The notes under the pieces: generated by a model
Database searches by the model: none
The model's input: the letters and a program-made list of their open reading frames with translations, nothing else
What the model was told of the DNA's origin: nothing
Assembly (NCBI RefSeq): GCF_009659625.1
Contig: NZ_VOIW01000003.1
Location: forward strand, 434,001 to 498,000
Origin: Pseudomonas haemolytica
GTDB lineage: Bacteria; Pseudomonadota; Gammaproteobacteria; Pseudomonadales; Pseudomonadaceae
DNA: 64,000 nt
Direction: 5' to 3'
Made by a program: the position numbers and the translations under genes
Shown: positions 8,464 to 18,793 of the stretch, one piece after another
Position numbering within the stretch: position 1 is the stretch's first letter
How the letters are laid out: each line of letters starts with the position of its first letter

Positions 8464-9573
8464 ATGAAGGCATTAGGTTTGAAGAACGCTGGCAAGACCC
8501 TCCTCGCCTTGTCCCTGATGGGCGCAATGGCGGGCGCGGCCCAGGCAGACAATAAAGTGCTGCACGTCTACAACTGGTCCGACTACATTGCACCGGACAC
8601 CATCGCCAACTTTGAAAAAGAGTCGGGCATTAAAGTGGTGTACGACGTTTTTGACAGCAACGAGACCCTGGAAGCCAAGTTGCTGGCAGGCAAGTCCGGT
8701 TACGACATCGTCGTGCCGTCGAACAGCTTCCTTGCCAAGCAGATCAAGGCCGGTGTCTACCAGGAGCTGGACAAGTCCAAGCTGCCCAATTACGCCAACC
8801 TGAACAAATCCCTGCTCAAAGCCGTGGCGGTCAGCGACCCGGACAACAAGCACGCCTTCCCGTACATGTGGGGCTCGATGGGCATCGGCTACAACCCGGA
8901 GAAGGTCAAGGCCGCACTGGGCGTGGACAAGATCGATTCATGGGATGTGCTGATGAAGCCGGAAAACATCGCCAAGCTGAAAAGCTGCGGTGTGAGCTTC
9001 CTCGACTCGCCGACCGAAATGTTGCCAGTGGCGCTGCACTACCTGGGCCTGCCGACCGACACCCAGAAGAAGGCTGATCTGAAACAGGCCGAAGACCTGT
9101 TCATGAAAATCCGACCTTCGATCGGCTACTTCCACTCGTCCAAGTACATTTCTGACCTGGCTAACGGCAACATCTGCGTGGCTGTAGGTTACTCGGGTGA
9201 TATTGAACAGGCCAAAACCCGCGCGGCTGAAGCCGGTGGCAAGGTCAAGATCGCCTACGACATTCCGAAAGAAGGCGCTGGCAGCTTCTTCGACATGGTC
9301 GCCATCCCTAAGGATGCCGAAAACGTCGAGGCCGCCTACGCGTTCATGAACTACCTGCTCAAGCCGGAAGTCATGGCCGCGATCACCAACAGTGTGCGTT
9401 TCCCGAACGGCAACGAGAAAGCCACCCCACTGGTTGATAAAGACATCACCAGCGACCCGGGCATCTACCCATCAGCGGACGTGCAGGCCAAGCTTTACGC
9501 CATCGCTGACATGCCGGCTGCGACCCAGCGTGAAATGACACGCAGTTGGACCAAGATCAAGTCGGGTAAATAA
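8464..9573 (+). CDS. spuD: Polyamine ABC transporter periplasmic binding protein (putrescine type)
   Basis: This 369-residue PotF-like protein has a signal peptide ending near MAGAAQA (residues 1-23). The mature start [17 protein letters not shown] and the later [23 protein letters not shown] are hallmark PotF/SpuD segments. SpuD of P. aeruginosa prefers putrescine and delivers it to SpuFGH. The ATG at 8464 has a GGAGC ribosome-binding site; a 20-codon upstream extension would place non-signal sequence before the signal peptide, so I rejected it. It is closely paralogous to spuE, which follows. Confidence 0.92.
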   Translation: MKALGLKNAGKTLLALSLMGAMAGAAQADNKVLHVYNWSDYIAPDTIANFEKESGIKVVYDVFDSNETLEAKLLAGKSGYDIVVPSNSFLAKQIKAGVYQELDKSKLPNYANLNKSLLKAVAVSDPDNKHAFPYMWGSMGIGYNPEKVKAALGVDKIDSWDVLMKPENIAKLKSCGVSFLDSPTEMLPVALHYLGLPTDTQKKADLKQAEDLFMKIRPSIGYFHSSKYISDLANGNICVAVGYSGDIEQAKTRAAEAGGKVKIAYDIPKEGAGSFFDMVAIPKDAENVEAAYAFMNYLLKPEVMAAITNSVRFPNGNEKATPLVDKDITSDPGIYPSADVQAKLYAIADMPAATQREMTRSWTKIKSGK

Positions 9574-9582
9574 TCCTTGAAC

Positions 9583-9609
9583 CTGTGGGAGGGCTTGCCC
9601 CCTCCTACA
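9583..9609. repeat. Degenerate single REP unit
   Basis: TGTGGGAGGGCTTGCCCCCT followed by CCTACA is a decayed, arm-fused REP remnant lying 10 bases after spuD inside the operon. A short TTGTTG/CAACAA hairpin follows at about 9670-9686 before spuE. Confidence 0.6.
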
Positions 9610-9706
9610 AATTAAATGACAGAAAGTTTTGCCGGATCGGTTTATCGAGGGTAAGTTGCGCGCCGGTTTTGTTGTCGGGCAACAACTTTAAGGCCCAACT
9701 ATTTAA

Positions 9707-10813
<1,107 letters not shown>

Positions 10814-10878
10814 GGCTCAAACTATCCAAGGCTGGCCCGTATTGGGTGAGCTGCACTCTTTTTTTGGGAGTTTCGTAA

Positions 10879-12021
10879 ATGGCAGTTGCCTCCGGCGCCT
10901 ATAAGAAAGCCCTCGAGGGCGACCAGACACCGAAAAAGGTGCTGGTCAAAATCGACCGGGTCACGAAGAAGTTCGACGAGACGATTGCCGTGGACGATGT
11001 GTCCCTGGAAATCAAGAAAGGCGAAATCTTCGCCTTGCTCGGCGGTTCGGGTTCGGGCAAATCCACCTTGCTGCGCATGCTTGCGGGTTTCGAGCGCCCA
11101 ACCGAAGGTCGCATCTACCTCGATGGGGTGGACATTACCGACATGCCGCCCTACGAGCGGCCGATCAACATGATGTTCCAGTCCTACGCCTTGTTCCCGC
11201 ACATGACCGTGGCGCAGAACATCGCGTTCGGCCTGCAACAGGACAAGATCCCCAAGGCCGAAGTCGACGCCCGCGTGGCCGAGATGCTCAAGCTGGTGCA
11301 GATGAGCCAGTACGCCAAGCGCAAGCCGCACCAGTTGTCCGGTGGCCAGCGCCAGCGTGTGGCGTTGGCGCGCTCCCTGGCCAAGCGCCCGAAACTGCTG
11401 CTGCTCGATGAGCCGATGGGCGCGCTGGACAAGAAACTGCGCTCGCAGATGCAGCTCGAGCTGGTGGAAATCATCGAGCGCGTCGGCGTGACCTGCGTGA
11501 TGGTGACCCACGACCAGGAAGAGGCCATGACCATGGCCGAGCGCATTGCGATCATGCACCTGGGCTGGATCGCCCAGATCGGCAGCCCGATCGATATCTA
11601 CGAAACCCCTACCAGCCGCCTGGTGTGCGAGTTCATCGGCAACGTCAACATCTTCGACACCCAGGTGGTAGACGACGCCGAAGGCCACGCAGTGCTCAAG
11701 TGCGCTGACCTGGACCGCGATATCTATGTGGGCTACGGCATCGCCACCTCGGTGGAAGACAAATCGGTGACCTACGCCATTCGCCCGGAAAAACTGCTGG
11801 TCACCACCGAAATGCCGACCTGCGAGCACAACTGGTCCAGCGGCAAGGTGCACGACATCGCCTACCTGGGCGGCCACTCGGTGTTCTACGTGGAGCTGCC
11901 GAGCGGCAAGCTGGTGCAGTCCTTCGTCGCCAACGCCGAACGCCGCGGCCAGCGCCCAACCTGGGGTGACCAGGTGTACGTGTGGTGGGAAGACGACAGC
12001 GGCGTGGTGCTTCGCTCATGA
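10879..12021 (+). CDS. spuF: Polyamine ABC transporter ATP-binding protein
   Basis: This 380-residue PotG/PotA-type ATPase has Walker A GGSGSGKST near residue 55, signature LSGGQRQR near residue 154, Walker B LLLLDEPMGALD and the switch histidine in VTHDQEEAMTMAERI. The C-terminal third is a TOBE_2 domain (YAIRPEKLLVTTE), usual for polyamine importers. It energises SpuG/SpuH import of putrescine and spermidine delivered by SpuD and SpuE. Its stop overlaps the spuG start (ATGA), implying coupling. Confidence 0.94.
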   Translation: MAVASGAYKKALEGDQTPKKVLVKIDRVTKKFDETIAVDDVSLEIKKGEIFALLGGSGSGKSTLLRMLAGFERPTEGRIYLDGVDITDMPPYERPINMMFQSYALFPHMTVAQNIAFGLQQDKIPKAEVDARVAEMLKLVQMSQYAKRKPHQLSGGQRQRVALARSLAKRPKLLLLDEPMGALDKKLRSQMQLELVEIIERVGVTCVMVTHDQEEAMTMAERIAIMHLGWIAQIGSPIDIYETPTSRLVCEFIGNVNIFDTQVVDDAEGHAVLKCADLDRDIYVGYGIATSVEDKSVTYAIRPEKLLVTTEMPTCEHNWSSGKVHDIAYLGGHSVFYVELPSGKLVQSFVANAERRGQRPTWGDQVYVWWEDDSGVVLRS

Positions 12022-12938
12022 ATATGAAGAAATTCAAGCGGCGCTTGGATCGCATCGTCCCCAATGGCAAGCAGGTGGTCATCGGGATTCCCTTCCTGTG
12101 GCTGTTTCTGTTTTTCGCACTGCCGTTTTTCATCGTATTGAAAATCAGCTTTGCCGAAGCCGATGTGGCGATCCCGCCCTATACCGAGATCTACACCTAC
12201 GTTGAGCAAAAGCTGCAAGTGGTGCTGAACCTGGCCAACTACAGCTTGCTGGCGGGCGACGAGTTGTACATCGCCGCGTACCTGGGCTCGCTGAAAATGG
12301 CGTTTTTCAGCACGCTGCTGTGCCTGCTGATCGGCTACCCAATGGCCTATGCCATCGCCAGTGCGCGCAAAGAGATGCAGACCGTGCTGGTGCTGCTGAT
12401 CATGATGCCGACCTGGACCGCGATCCTGATCCGCGTGTATGCGTGGATGGGCATCCTCAGCAACAACGGCCTGCTCAACGGCTTCCTGATGTCCATCGGC
12501 TTGATCAACGAGCCGCTGCAGATCCTCAACACCAACATCGCGGTGTATATCGGTGTGGTCTATTCTTACCTGCCGTTCATGATCCTGCCGCTGTACGCCA
12601 ACCTGGTGAAGCACGATCAAAGCCTGCTGGAAGCTGCCTCCGACCTGGGGTCGAGCACCTTCAACAGCTTCTGGAAAATCACCGTACCGCTGTCCAAGAA
12701 CGGCATCATTGCCGGTTGCATGCTGGTGTTCATCCCGGTGGTGGGCGAGTTCGTGATCCCTGAACTGCTCGGCGGCCCGGAAACCCTGATGATCGGTAAA
12801 GTATTGTGGCAAGAGTTCTTCAACAACCGTGACTGGCCGGTGGCGTCTGCCCTGGCGGTGGTGATGCTGGCGATCCTGATCGTGCCGATCATCCTGTTCA
12901 ACCGCAGCCAAGCCAAAGAGATGGAGGGCAAGATATGA
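12018..12938 (+). CDS. spuG: Polyamine ABC transporter permease (PotH type)
   Basis: This 306-residue inner-membrane permease has six hydrophobic segments, the first at about residues 20-42, and the EAA-like coupling loop LLEAASDLGSSTFNSFWKITVPLSKNGI. It forms the translocation pore with SpuH. I place the start at the ATG overlapping the spuF stop; an earlier in-frame ATG at 11982 would lie inside spuF. Its own stop overlaps the spuH start in the same ATGA arrangement. Confidence 0.93.
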   Translation: MNMKKFKRRLDRIVPNGKQVVIGIPFLWLFLFFALPFFIVLKISFAEADVAIPPYTEIYTYVEQKLQVVLNLANYSLLAGDELYIAAYLGSLKMAFFSTLLCLLIGYPMAYAIASARKEMQTVLVLLIMMPTWTAILIRVYAWMGILSNNGLLNGFLMSIGLINEPLQILNTNIAVYIGVVYSYLPFMILPLYANLVKHDQSLLEAASDLGSSTFNSFWKITVPLSKNGIIAGCMLVFIPVVGEFVIPELLGGPETLMIGKVLWQEFFNNRDWPVASALAVVMLAILIVPIILFNRSQAKEMEGKI

Positions 12939-13819
12939 AGCGCTTCAGTTTCTCGAGTTTCATGCTGGTGGCGGGGTTGCTGTTCATCTACCTGCCGATG
13001 CTGATCCTGGTGATCTACTCGTTCAACGAATCCAAGCTGGTGACGGTGTGGGGCGGTTGGTCGATCAAGTGGTACGTGGGCCTTCTGGATAACACCCAGC
13101 TGATGGGCTCCGTGGCGCGCTCCCTGGAAATCGCCTGCTACACGGCGGTGGCTGCGGTGGCGTTGGGCACCCTGGCGGCATTCGTGCTGACGCGTATCAG
13201 CCAGTTCAAGGGCCGCACGTTGTTCGGCGGCCTGGTGACGGCGCCGTTGGTGATGCCGGAAGTGATCACGGGTCTGTCGCTGTTGCTGCTGTTCGTAGCC
13301 ATGGCGCAGATGATCGGCTGGCCTCAGGAGCGTGGCATCGTCACCATCTGGATCGCTCACACCACCTTCTGCGCCGCCTATGTGGCGGTGGTCGTGTCGG
13401 CGCGCTTGCGTGAACTCGACCTGTCGATCGAAGAAGCTGCGATGGATTTGGGCGCACGGCCGTGGAAGGTGTTTTTCCTGATTACCATCCCGATGATTGC
13501 GCCATCGCTGGCGGCGGGCGGCATGATGTCCTTCGCGCTGTCTCTGGATGACCTGGTACTGGCCAGCTTCGTGTCGGGCCCGGGCTCGACCACCTTGCCG
13601 ATGGAAGTGTTCTCGGCGGTGCGTCTGGGGGTCAAGCCCGAGATCAATGCCGTGGCCAGCCTGATTCTGTTGGCGGTGTCGCTGGTGACCTTCCTGGTGT
13701 GGTTCTTCAGCCGCCGTGCCGAAGAACACCGCAAGAAAGCCATCCAGCAAGCGATTGAAGAAGCTGCGGCGGACGGCTGGCAACAGCCGGACAAGCGCCG
13801 GGCGCCTGCGCCGGTTTAA
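12935..13819 (+). CDS. spuH: Polyamine ABC transporter permease (PotI type)
   Basis: This 294-residue permease has six predicted membrane segments and the coupling motif EEAAMDLGARPWKVFFLITIPMIAPSLAAGG. It pairs with SpuG. The C-terminal tail after about residue 262 is charged (RRAEEHRKKAIQQAIEEAAADG) and cytoplasmic. It is the last gene of the spu operon, and a REP pair follows. Confidence 0.93.
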   Translation: MKRFSFSSFMLVAGLLFIYLPMLILVIYSFNESKLVTVWGGWSIKWYVGLLDNTQLMGSVARSLEIACYTAVAAVALGTLAAFVLTRISQFKGRTLFGGLVTAPLVMPEVITGLSLLLLFVAMAQMIGWPQERGIVTIWIAHTTFCAAYVAVVVSARLRELDLSIEEAAMDLGARPWKVFFLITIPMIAPSLAAGGMMSFALSLDDLVLASFVSGPGSTTLPMEVFSAVRLGVKPEINAVASLILLAVSLVTFLVWFFSRRAEEHRKKAIQQAIEEAAADGWQQPDKRRAPAPV

Positions 13820-13847
13820 TCAGGTTTGCCTGAAGAAATCGGATCAA

Positions 13848-13943
13848 AATGTTGGAGCGGGCTTGCTCGCGAATGCGGAGTGTCAGTCACCAGATGTCTA
13901 GACTGATCCACCGCATTCGCGAGCAAGCCCGCTCCCACATTTG
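13848..13943. repeat. REP/BIME pair after spuH, GCGGGCTTGCTCGCGAA class
   Basis: Opposed arms GGAGCGGGCTTGCTCGCGAA and its complement are separated by about 45 bases containing GGAGTGTCAGTCACC. The element sits between the convergent spuH and the HD-domain gene, a typical position for BIMEs. Confidence 0.9.
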
Positions 13944-13960
13944 ATTGCATTTCAGGCTGA

Positions 13961-14602
13961 TTACGCAGCCCACGGCGACTTACGAATCACCTCGACAAAA
14001 TTCATCGGCTTGAACCCCGGCTCCTGATCCACCAGCACATCAGTCTTCACGTTGCCAAACGTGGTCTGCGGGCGATGACGCAAGCCGTCGGCGAACGCGC
14101 AGATGATGCACTCCTTGAACCCTTCACCGCGTGGATGCGCATGCACCACCGCTTCGCGCTGTACGCTGCTGAATGCGGCGTAGTCCATGCCCAGCACGTC
14201 CATTTCCACACCGGCAGTCACCAGTGCTACGGTGGGGCGCAGGTGCCGCGGCACGCCAGGCGTGGTGTGCAGGGCGATGGATAGCCACACTTGTTCGATA
14301 TCGTCATCGCTCAGCCCATAAGGTTTGAGGAACGCAGCGGCGGCGTTGGCCCCGTCCACTTCGAAACGCTCGTTGTCACTGCGATGGCCCTCCACCAGGC
14401 CGAGGTCATGGAACATTGCGCCCACGTACAGCAATTCCGGGTTGTAGGTCAGTTGCTTGCGCTCACCGCTCAGGGCACCGAACAGGAATACCCGGCGTGA
14501 GTGGTGGTAGAGCAGGTCTGATTCGACGTCGCGGATGTATTCGGTGGTGGCCTTGGCCAAGGCGCTGTCGGGGATCTGGATGCCGGCGATGGTGGTGCTC
14601 AT
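13961..14602 (-). CDS. HD-domain hydrolase, cyanamide-hydratase-like
   Basis: This 213-residue single-domain HD protein has metal ligands visible as HHSRR (about residues 33-37), FHDLGL (about 69-74) and a later ALHTTPG histidine. The segment NERFEVDGANAAAAFLKPYGL is characteristic of the cyanamide hydratase/Ddi2-like branch of HD proteins, which hydrate cyanamide to urea. Many bacterial members have no proven substrate, so the reaction is inference. It has a strong AGGAG ribosome-binding site and is divergent from a GlxA-type regulator across a 159-base gap with a perfect palindrome. Control by that regulator is therefore plausible. Confidence 0.75.
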   Translation of the reverse strand: MSTTIAGIQIPDSALAKATTEYIRDVESDLLYHHSRRVFLFGALSGERKQLTYNPELLYVGAMFHDLGLVEGHRSDNERFEVDGANAAAAFLKPYGLSDDDIEQVWLSIALHTTPGVPRHLRPTVALVTAGVEMDVLGMDYAAFSSVQREAVVHAHPRGEGFKECIICAFADGLRHRPQTTFGNVKTDVLVDQEPGFKPMNFVEVIRKSPWAA

Positions 14603-14682
14603 GGTGGTTCTCCTCTGGAAAGCATCCAGTCTGGTCGCGCGGGCGCGACGCAGCTATCGCGGCGAGGGAGCGTTCTCGGCCA

Positions 14683-14696
14683 ATGTGCCGGCACAT
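14683..14696. promoter_or_regulatory. Perfect 14-base palindrome in divergent promoter region
   Basis: ATGTGCCGGCACAT is self-complementary and lies between the HD hydrolase gene and the GlxA-family regulator gene, about 65 bases upstream of the latter. It is a candidate operator. AraC proteins usually bind direct repeats, so another factor is possible. Confidence 0.45.
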
Positions 14697-14761
14697 CGCG
14701 CCAAGGCTGCACCCTCCCACAGGGGATTTGCGTTTTTCCAGTTATAAAAAGGTGTGTCTTC

Positions 14762-15727
14762 ATGAGCAAAACCGTCGCGATCCTGATCTTCCCCGGCGTC
14801 CAGTCACTGGATGTGACCGGGCCGATGGATGTGTTCTGCGAGGCCAACCGCTTCCTGGCGCCTGAAGACCACTATCACCTGGAAGTCATCGGCTTCGGTC
14901 ACGGCGCTATGGCTGCCTCCAACGGCCTGTCCTTGCAGGCTCACAAACACTACAGCGAAGCCCTGCAACCCTACGACCTGCTACTGGTCGCCGGTGGCCC
15001 GCAACTGCCTTTCGAAGACTTCGGCCCCCAGTTTGATGACTGGCTGCGCGCTGCCGCCGCCAAGGCAAAACGCTTCGGTTCGATCTGCAACGGCGCCTTC
15101 ATGCTCGCCCGCGCCGGCCTGCTGGATGGGAAAACGGTCACCACCCATTGGGGCGATGCCGCAGACCTGGCGCGCCGGTGTCCTACGGCCAAGGTCGAAG
15201 CCGACCGTCTCTACATGCAGGACGGCAACCTCTACACCTCGGCCGGGGTCACGGCAGGTATCGACCTGTCGCTGTACCTGTTGGCCCAGGATCACGGTCC
15301 GGAAGTCGCGTTGAGCGTGGCCAAGCGCCTGGTGGTGTTCACCCAGCGCTCGGGCGGGCAATCGCAGTTCAGCCCGTTCCTTACGCCCCATGCCGAAACC
15401 ACCTCGGCGGTGGCGCTGGTGCAGTTGTACGTGCTGGCGAACCTGACGGGGGACTTGACCATTGCCGACCTGGCCAAGGCAGCCAATATGAGTGCGCGCA
15501 ACTTCTCCCGGGTGTTCGCCCGTGAAGCGCGGATTACGCCGGCGGAATTCGTCGAGCGGGCGCGGGTGGATGCGGCGCGGGTGATGCTCGAAAGCGGCCA
15601 TGCGCCGCTCAAGACCGTGGCCTATCAATGCGGGTTCCGCGATGCTCAGCACATGCGCAGCGTGTTCAACCGACGGCTGGGCGTCACGCCGCAACAGTTC
15701 AGGCTTAACTTTGCGGCGCCGGTGTAG
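14762..15727 (+). CDS. GlxA-family AraC-type transcriptional regulator (DJ-1/PfpI plus AraC domains)
   Basis: This 321-residue protein has an N-terminal DJ-1/PfpI amidotransferase-like domain (about residues 1-185: VAILIFPGVQSLDVTGPMDVF, with the nucleophile-elbow sequence GSICNGAFMLARAGLLDG). A C-terminal AraC DNA-binding domain (about 215-315) follows, with two helix-turn-helix units and the closing signature VAYQCGFRDAQHMRSVFNRRLGVTPQQFR. The family includes regulators of quaternary-amine and amino-acid catabolism; the ligand here is unknown. The ribosome-binding site is AAGGTG. It is divergent from the HD hydrolase gene and convergent with hacB. Confidence 0.88.
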   Translation: MSKTVAILIFPGVQSLDVTGPMDVFCEANRFLAPEDHYHLEVIGFGHGAMAASNGLSLQAHKHYSEALQPYDLLLVAGGPQLPFEDFGPQFDDWLRAAAAKAKRFGSICNGAFMLARAGLLDGKTVTTHWGDAADLARRCPTAKVEADRLYMQDGNLYTSAGVTAGIDLSLYLLAQDHGPEVALSVAKRLVVFTQRSGGQSQFSPFLTPHAETTSAVALVQLYVLANLTGDLTIADLAKAANMSARNFSRVFAREARITPAEFVERARVDAARVMLESGHAPLKTVAYQCGFRDAQHMRSVFNRRLGVTPQQFRLNFAAPV

Positions 15728-15736
15728 CCATCATGT

Positions 15737-18091
15737 CTATCTGGCAGGCAGCAGCTTGAGGGTGCCGCGCGTATTGGCCGTGACTTCCTCGTCACTGAAA
15801 TGCGCCTGCTCGTAGCCGCCTTCGATATAGGTTTGCGCCTGATCGCCATAGTGGGTGTCAAACGGCACGCCGCTTTGCCCCACGGGGTTGATGGTCAGGG
15901 CATGGGTCGGGTCGGCGAAATCGATCAAGCGCCGCGTTGACGGCCCGTAGGTCACCGCCCAGGGTGCCGGGCCGATCGGGGCGGTCTGGTTGTTCGGCAC
16001 TTCGTGGCTGCCGGGTGCCGGGAACGGGCCGACGTTGAAGATCTTATCCAACGGCTTTTGCGTGCCCAGCGGGTGGCCGTGGGTCAGGGTGTGCGCCATG
16101 CCCCATTGCCACTGCGCCGGATCATCGCCGAAGGTGGTCTTGAGGTGCGTGAGGCTGTTGTCCCAGGCGAGCTTGACGATATCGGCGCGCTTGCCGTTCC
16201 ACCAGGGCGAATCCGCCGAAGCGGCCAGGCGCGGTAGCGCAGCGTCGATCACACGGGTACCGAGCAGGGTCTTGAACAGTGCGTCGCCCAGTTTCGGGTG
16301 GAAGGTCGCGTCGGCGAGGCTGAACAGAAACTGGTTGAACAGCGTGGCGCTGGTGGAATCCAGCGGGTAGTCGCCTTTCCAGTTGGCCAGTTGCTCCACC
16401 AGCTTCAATTGCGCCGGGTCCTTGACCACCTCGCGCAGCACCGGCAATAGCGGCGCCAGCAGGCGTGGGCCATAGGCGGTGGTGGTGCCCAGTTGCAGGG
16501 CCTGGCTGTTGGTCACATCCCACTTCACGCTCTTGTCGCTCAACTGCGCGTTCAACTGCTGGCCACGGTCAGCCAGGTTGTAATAACCGGGAATTTCCAT
16601 GCCGGTAGGCGAGGCCGGCTGGGCATTGGCGGACACCACATAGCCGCGTGCCGGGTTTTCTTCCTGGGGGTTGGCACTGAACGGGTAGAAACCCAGTTTG
16701 TCGGCCTGGGCGGTACTGCCATCGAGGATGAACGCCGGGTTGACGCCGGCGGGGCGGATTGGCAACTGCGCCGCCGCCCACCAGCCGATATCGCCCTTGG
16801 CATTGGCCCACATGATGTTCAGGCCCGGCGCCGAGACCTTGGCGGCCGCGGCACGCGCCTTGGCCAGGGTATCGGCACGGTTGAGCTGGTAGAAGCCTTC
16901 GAGGATCGGGTTCTCGGTGTCCAGAAACGCCCACCACATGGCAATCGGCGTACTGCCGGCGTTCTCGCCGAGCACGTCATTGATGATCGGGCCATGGGGT
17001 GATCGGCGCAGGGTGAAGGTTACCGGCGTCTGGCCCTTGACCTGGATCTGTTGCTCGCTGCGAGTCATGTCGACCCATTGGCCGTGATACCACACCTGGT
17101 TGGGGTTGTCCGGGTTGACCTTCTCGGCAACCAGGTCGAGGTCGTCGTTCTGGAACATGGTCAGGCTCCAGCCGAAGTCCAGGTTGTGCCCCAGGAACGC
17201 CACCGGCACCAGCGCGTTGTGATAGCCGTACAACTCAAAACCGGGCGCCGACAGCTGCGCCTCGTACCACACCGATGGCACCGAGAAGCGGATATGCGGG
17301 TCACCCGCCAGCAACGGCTTGCCGCTTTGGGTATGACTACCGCTGACGGCCCAGGCATTGCTGCCTTCGAACTGCGGCAGGCCGTTGTCGGCCAGGGCTT
17401 GTTCGCTCAGGGCGGCGATGGCGCCGAGTGCCTGCCAATCGCTGGCCGCCAGGTTAAGCGCGCCCTTGGGTTGCCAATCGAGATCGAAGACTTTCAGATA
17501 GTCACTGCCCAACCGGTCGCGCACGTAGGTCAGCACCGGCTCGGTACGAAACGCCGCGGCAAAGCTGTAGGCCATGAACCCGGCGACGCTGATGCTGTCC
17601 TCGGCGGTAAAGGCGCGCTTGGGGATGCCCAGCACGTCAAACTCCATGGGGCTGGGGTGGTTGGCCTGATATTGGTTGATCCCGTCCAGATAGGCTTGCA
17701 GGGCTTTTGAGGCGGCTGAGTCAGGGGCCATGTGCTCGGCGTAGCTTGAGGCGCGTTCGCGAATACGCAGGCTGCGAAACAGCTTGTCGGTCTCGAGCAT
17801 CTTCGGCCCCAGCACTTCGGCCAGCTCGCCACGGGCCAGGCGCCGCATGATCTCCATCTGGAACAGCCGGTCCTGGGCATGTACATAGCCCAGCGCGCGA
17901 TACAGGTCGGCCTCGTTTTCGGCGCGGATATGCGGCACGCCACGGTCGTCGTAGCGCACCGTGACCGAGCCCTGCAGGTGGGCCAGGGTCACCGTGCCCT
18001 GGCGCATGGGTTGCTTGCTGTAGACATACCAGCCGGCGCCCAGGGCGCCGAGCACAATCAGAACCGCGAAAACCTGCAAGACGCGCTTCAT
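15737..18091 (-). CDS. hacB: Acyl-homoserine lactone acylase (penicillin acylase family)
   Basis: This is a 784-residue Ntn-hydrolase precursor. It has an N-terminal membrane/signal segment (about residues 4-24), an alpha-chain region (ENEADLYRALGYVHAQDRLFQMEIMRR) and an autocleavage site EGSNAWAVSG, where Ser244 would become the N-terminal nucleophile of the beta chain. The family amide-hydrolyses long-chain AHL signals in the periplasm; the P. aeruginosa orthologue HacB lies directly after spuH, the same neighbourhood as here. I start at the ATG at 18091, six bases after AAGGA, rather than the ATG two codons earlier, which overlaps that site. Penicillin or cyclic-lipopeptide acylase activity is a possible alternative. 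Confidence 0.85.
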   Translation of the reverse strand: MKRVLQVFAVLIVLGALGAGWYVYSKQPMRQGTVTLAHLQGSVTVRYDDRGVPHIRAENEADLYRALGYVHAQDRLFQMEIMRRLARGELAEVLGPKMLETDKLFRSLRIRERASSYAEHMAPDSAASKALQAYLDGINQYQANHPSPMEFDVLGIPKRAFTAEDSISVAGFMAYSFAAAFRTEPVLTYVRDRLGSDYLKVFDLDWQPKGALNLAASDWQALGAIAALSEQALADNGLPQFEGSNAWAVSGSHTQSGKPLLAGDPHIRFSVPSVWYEAQLSAPGFELYGYHNALVPVAFLGHNLDFGWSLTMFQNDDLDLVAEKVNPDNPNQVWYHGQWVDMTRSEQQIQVKGQTPVTFTLRRSPHGPIINDVLGENAGSTPIAMWWAFLDTENPILEGFYQLNRADTLAKARAAAAKVSAPGLNIMWANAKGDIGWWAAAQLPIRPAGVNPAFILDGSTAQADKLGFYPFSANPQEENPARGYVVSANAQPASPTGMEIPGYYNLADRGQQLNAQLSDKSVKWDVTNSQALQLGTTTAYGPRLLAPLLPVLREVVKDPAQLKLVEQLANWKGDYPLDSTSATLFNQFLFSLADATFHPKLGDALFKTLLGTRVIDAALPRLAASADSPWWNGKRADIVKLAWDNSLTHLKTTFGDDPAQWQWGMAHTLTHGHPLGTQKPLDKIFNVGPFPAPGSHEVPNNQTAPIGPAPWAVTYGPSTRRLIDFADPTHALTINPVGQSGVPFDTHYGDQAQTYIEGGYEQAHFSDEEVTANTRGTLKLLPAR

Positions 18092-18118
18092 GAACATTCC
18101 TTAGCAAAAGTGAACGGG

Positions 18119-18694
18119 CTACAGATCCTTAGGCCACGAACAATAGCAGCCTACCGCGAGGGTGTGAGTGGCATTCAGTTCGCGTCCGGTTCCAAGTGCC
18201 TTGAGAATTGGCTCGATAAAACTGTTGCTGGCGTTGCATGTCAGCCCTTCGCTGTAGGGGCCGAAATACGCCAGCTTGCCCGTGCGATCCCAGATGCCCA
18301 CGGCTGGGCTGGCGGGTATCTGGTCGGCGCCGGGCAGGGCGTCGAGGTTTTTCATGTGGCGCAGGTTATCCGGCAACTGGCCGTGGCTGCCCGGTTTTTG
18401 CAGGGCATAGAACTCCACGCCTTGGGGCGCGTACTGCTCGATCAACTCGCCCAGGTGTTGCTGGTTACCGACATTGCACGGGCAGGCCGGGTCCCAGAAA
18501 TGCACCAGGCGAATCGGGCCAGGGCCGCTGAGGGCGGCGGGCAGTTGCAACGCATCGCCGGAGAACACTGCCGTGTGTTCGCTGAAGGCGCGCAGGTAGC
18601 GGCCCTGGAACCAGTCATACGCGGCCCACAGCACGCCGGCGCAGATAACCAGGATCAGGCTGGCGAACAAGGCGTTTCGGTAGGGCGGTCGCAT
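18119..18694 (-). CDS. Membrane-anchored thioredoxin-fold protein (DUF6436-like)
   Basis: This 191-residue protein has one N-terminal membrane anchor (about residues 8-28, ALFASLILVICAGVLWAAY) and a thioredoxin-like domain with RLVHFWDPACPCNVGNQQHLGELI. The CPC pair replaces the usual CxxC, so ordinary disulfide exchange is uncertain. Later cysteines (LTCNAS and GCYCSW) could form structural bonds. It probably faces the periplasm. It sits 27 bases upstream of hacB on the same strand, so the two may be co-transcribed. Its function is unknown. Confidence 0.7.
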   Translation of the reverse strand: MRPPYRNALFASLILVICAGVLWAAYDWFQGRYLRAFSEHTAVFSGDALQLPAALSGPGPIRLVHFWDPACPCNVGNQQHLGELIEQYAPQGVEFYALQKPGSHGQLPDNLRHMKNLDALPGADQIPASPAVGIWDRTGKLAYFGPYSEGLTCNASNSFIEPILKALGTGRELNATHTLAVGCYCSWPKDL

Positions 18695-18793
18695 TCAGAG
18701 GTATCCTCGCAGGTCGCGTAGCTTGCCATGCTTGTCCTGACAGATGAATATCGCAGCTCGATATTCATCTTCACCGCAAGTCTGGAAGCCTTT

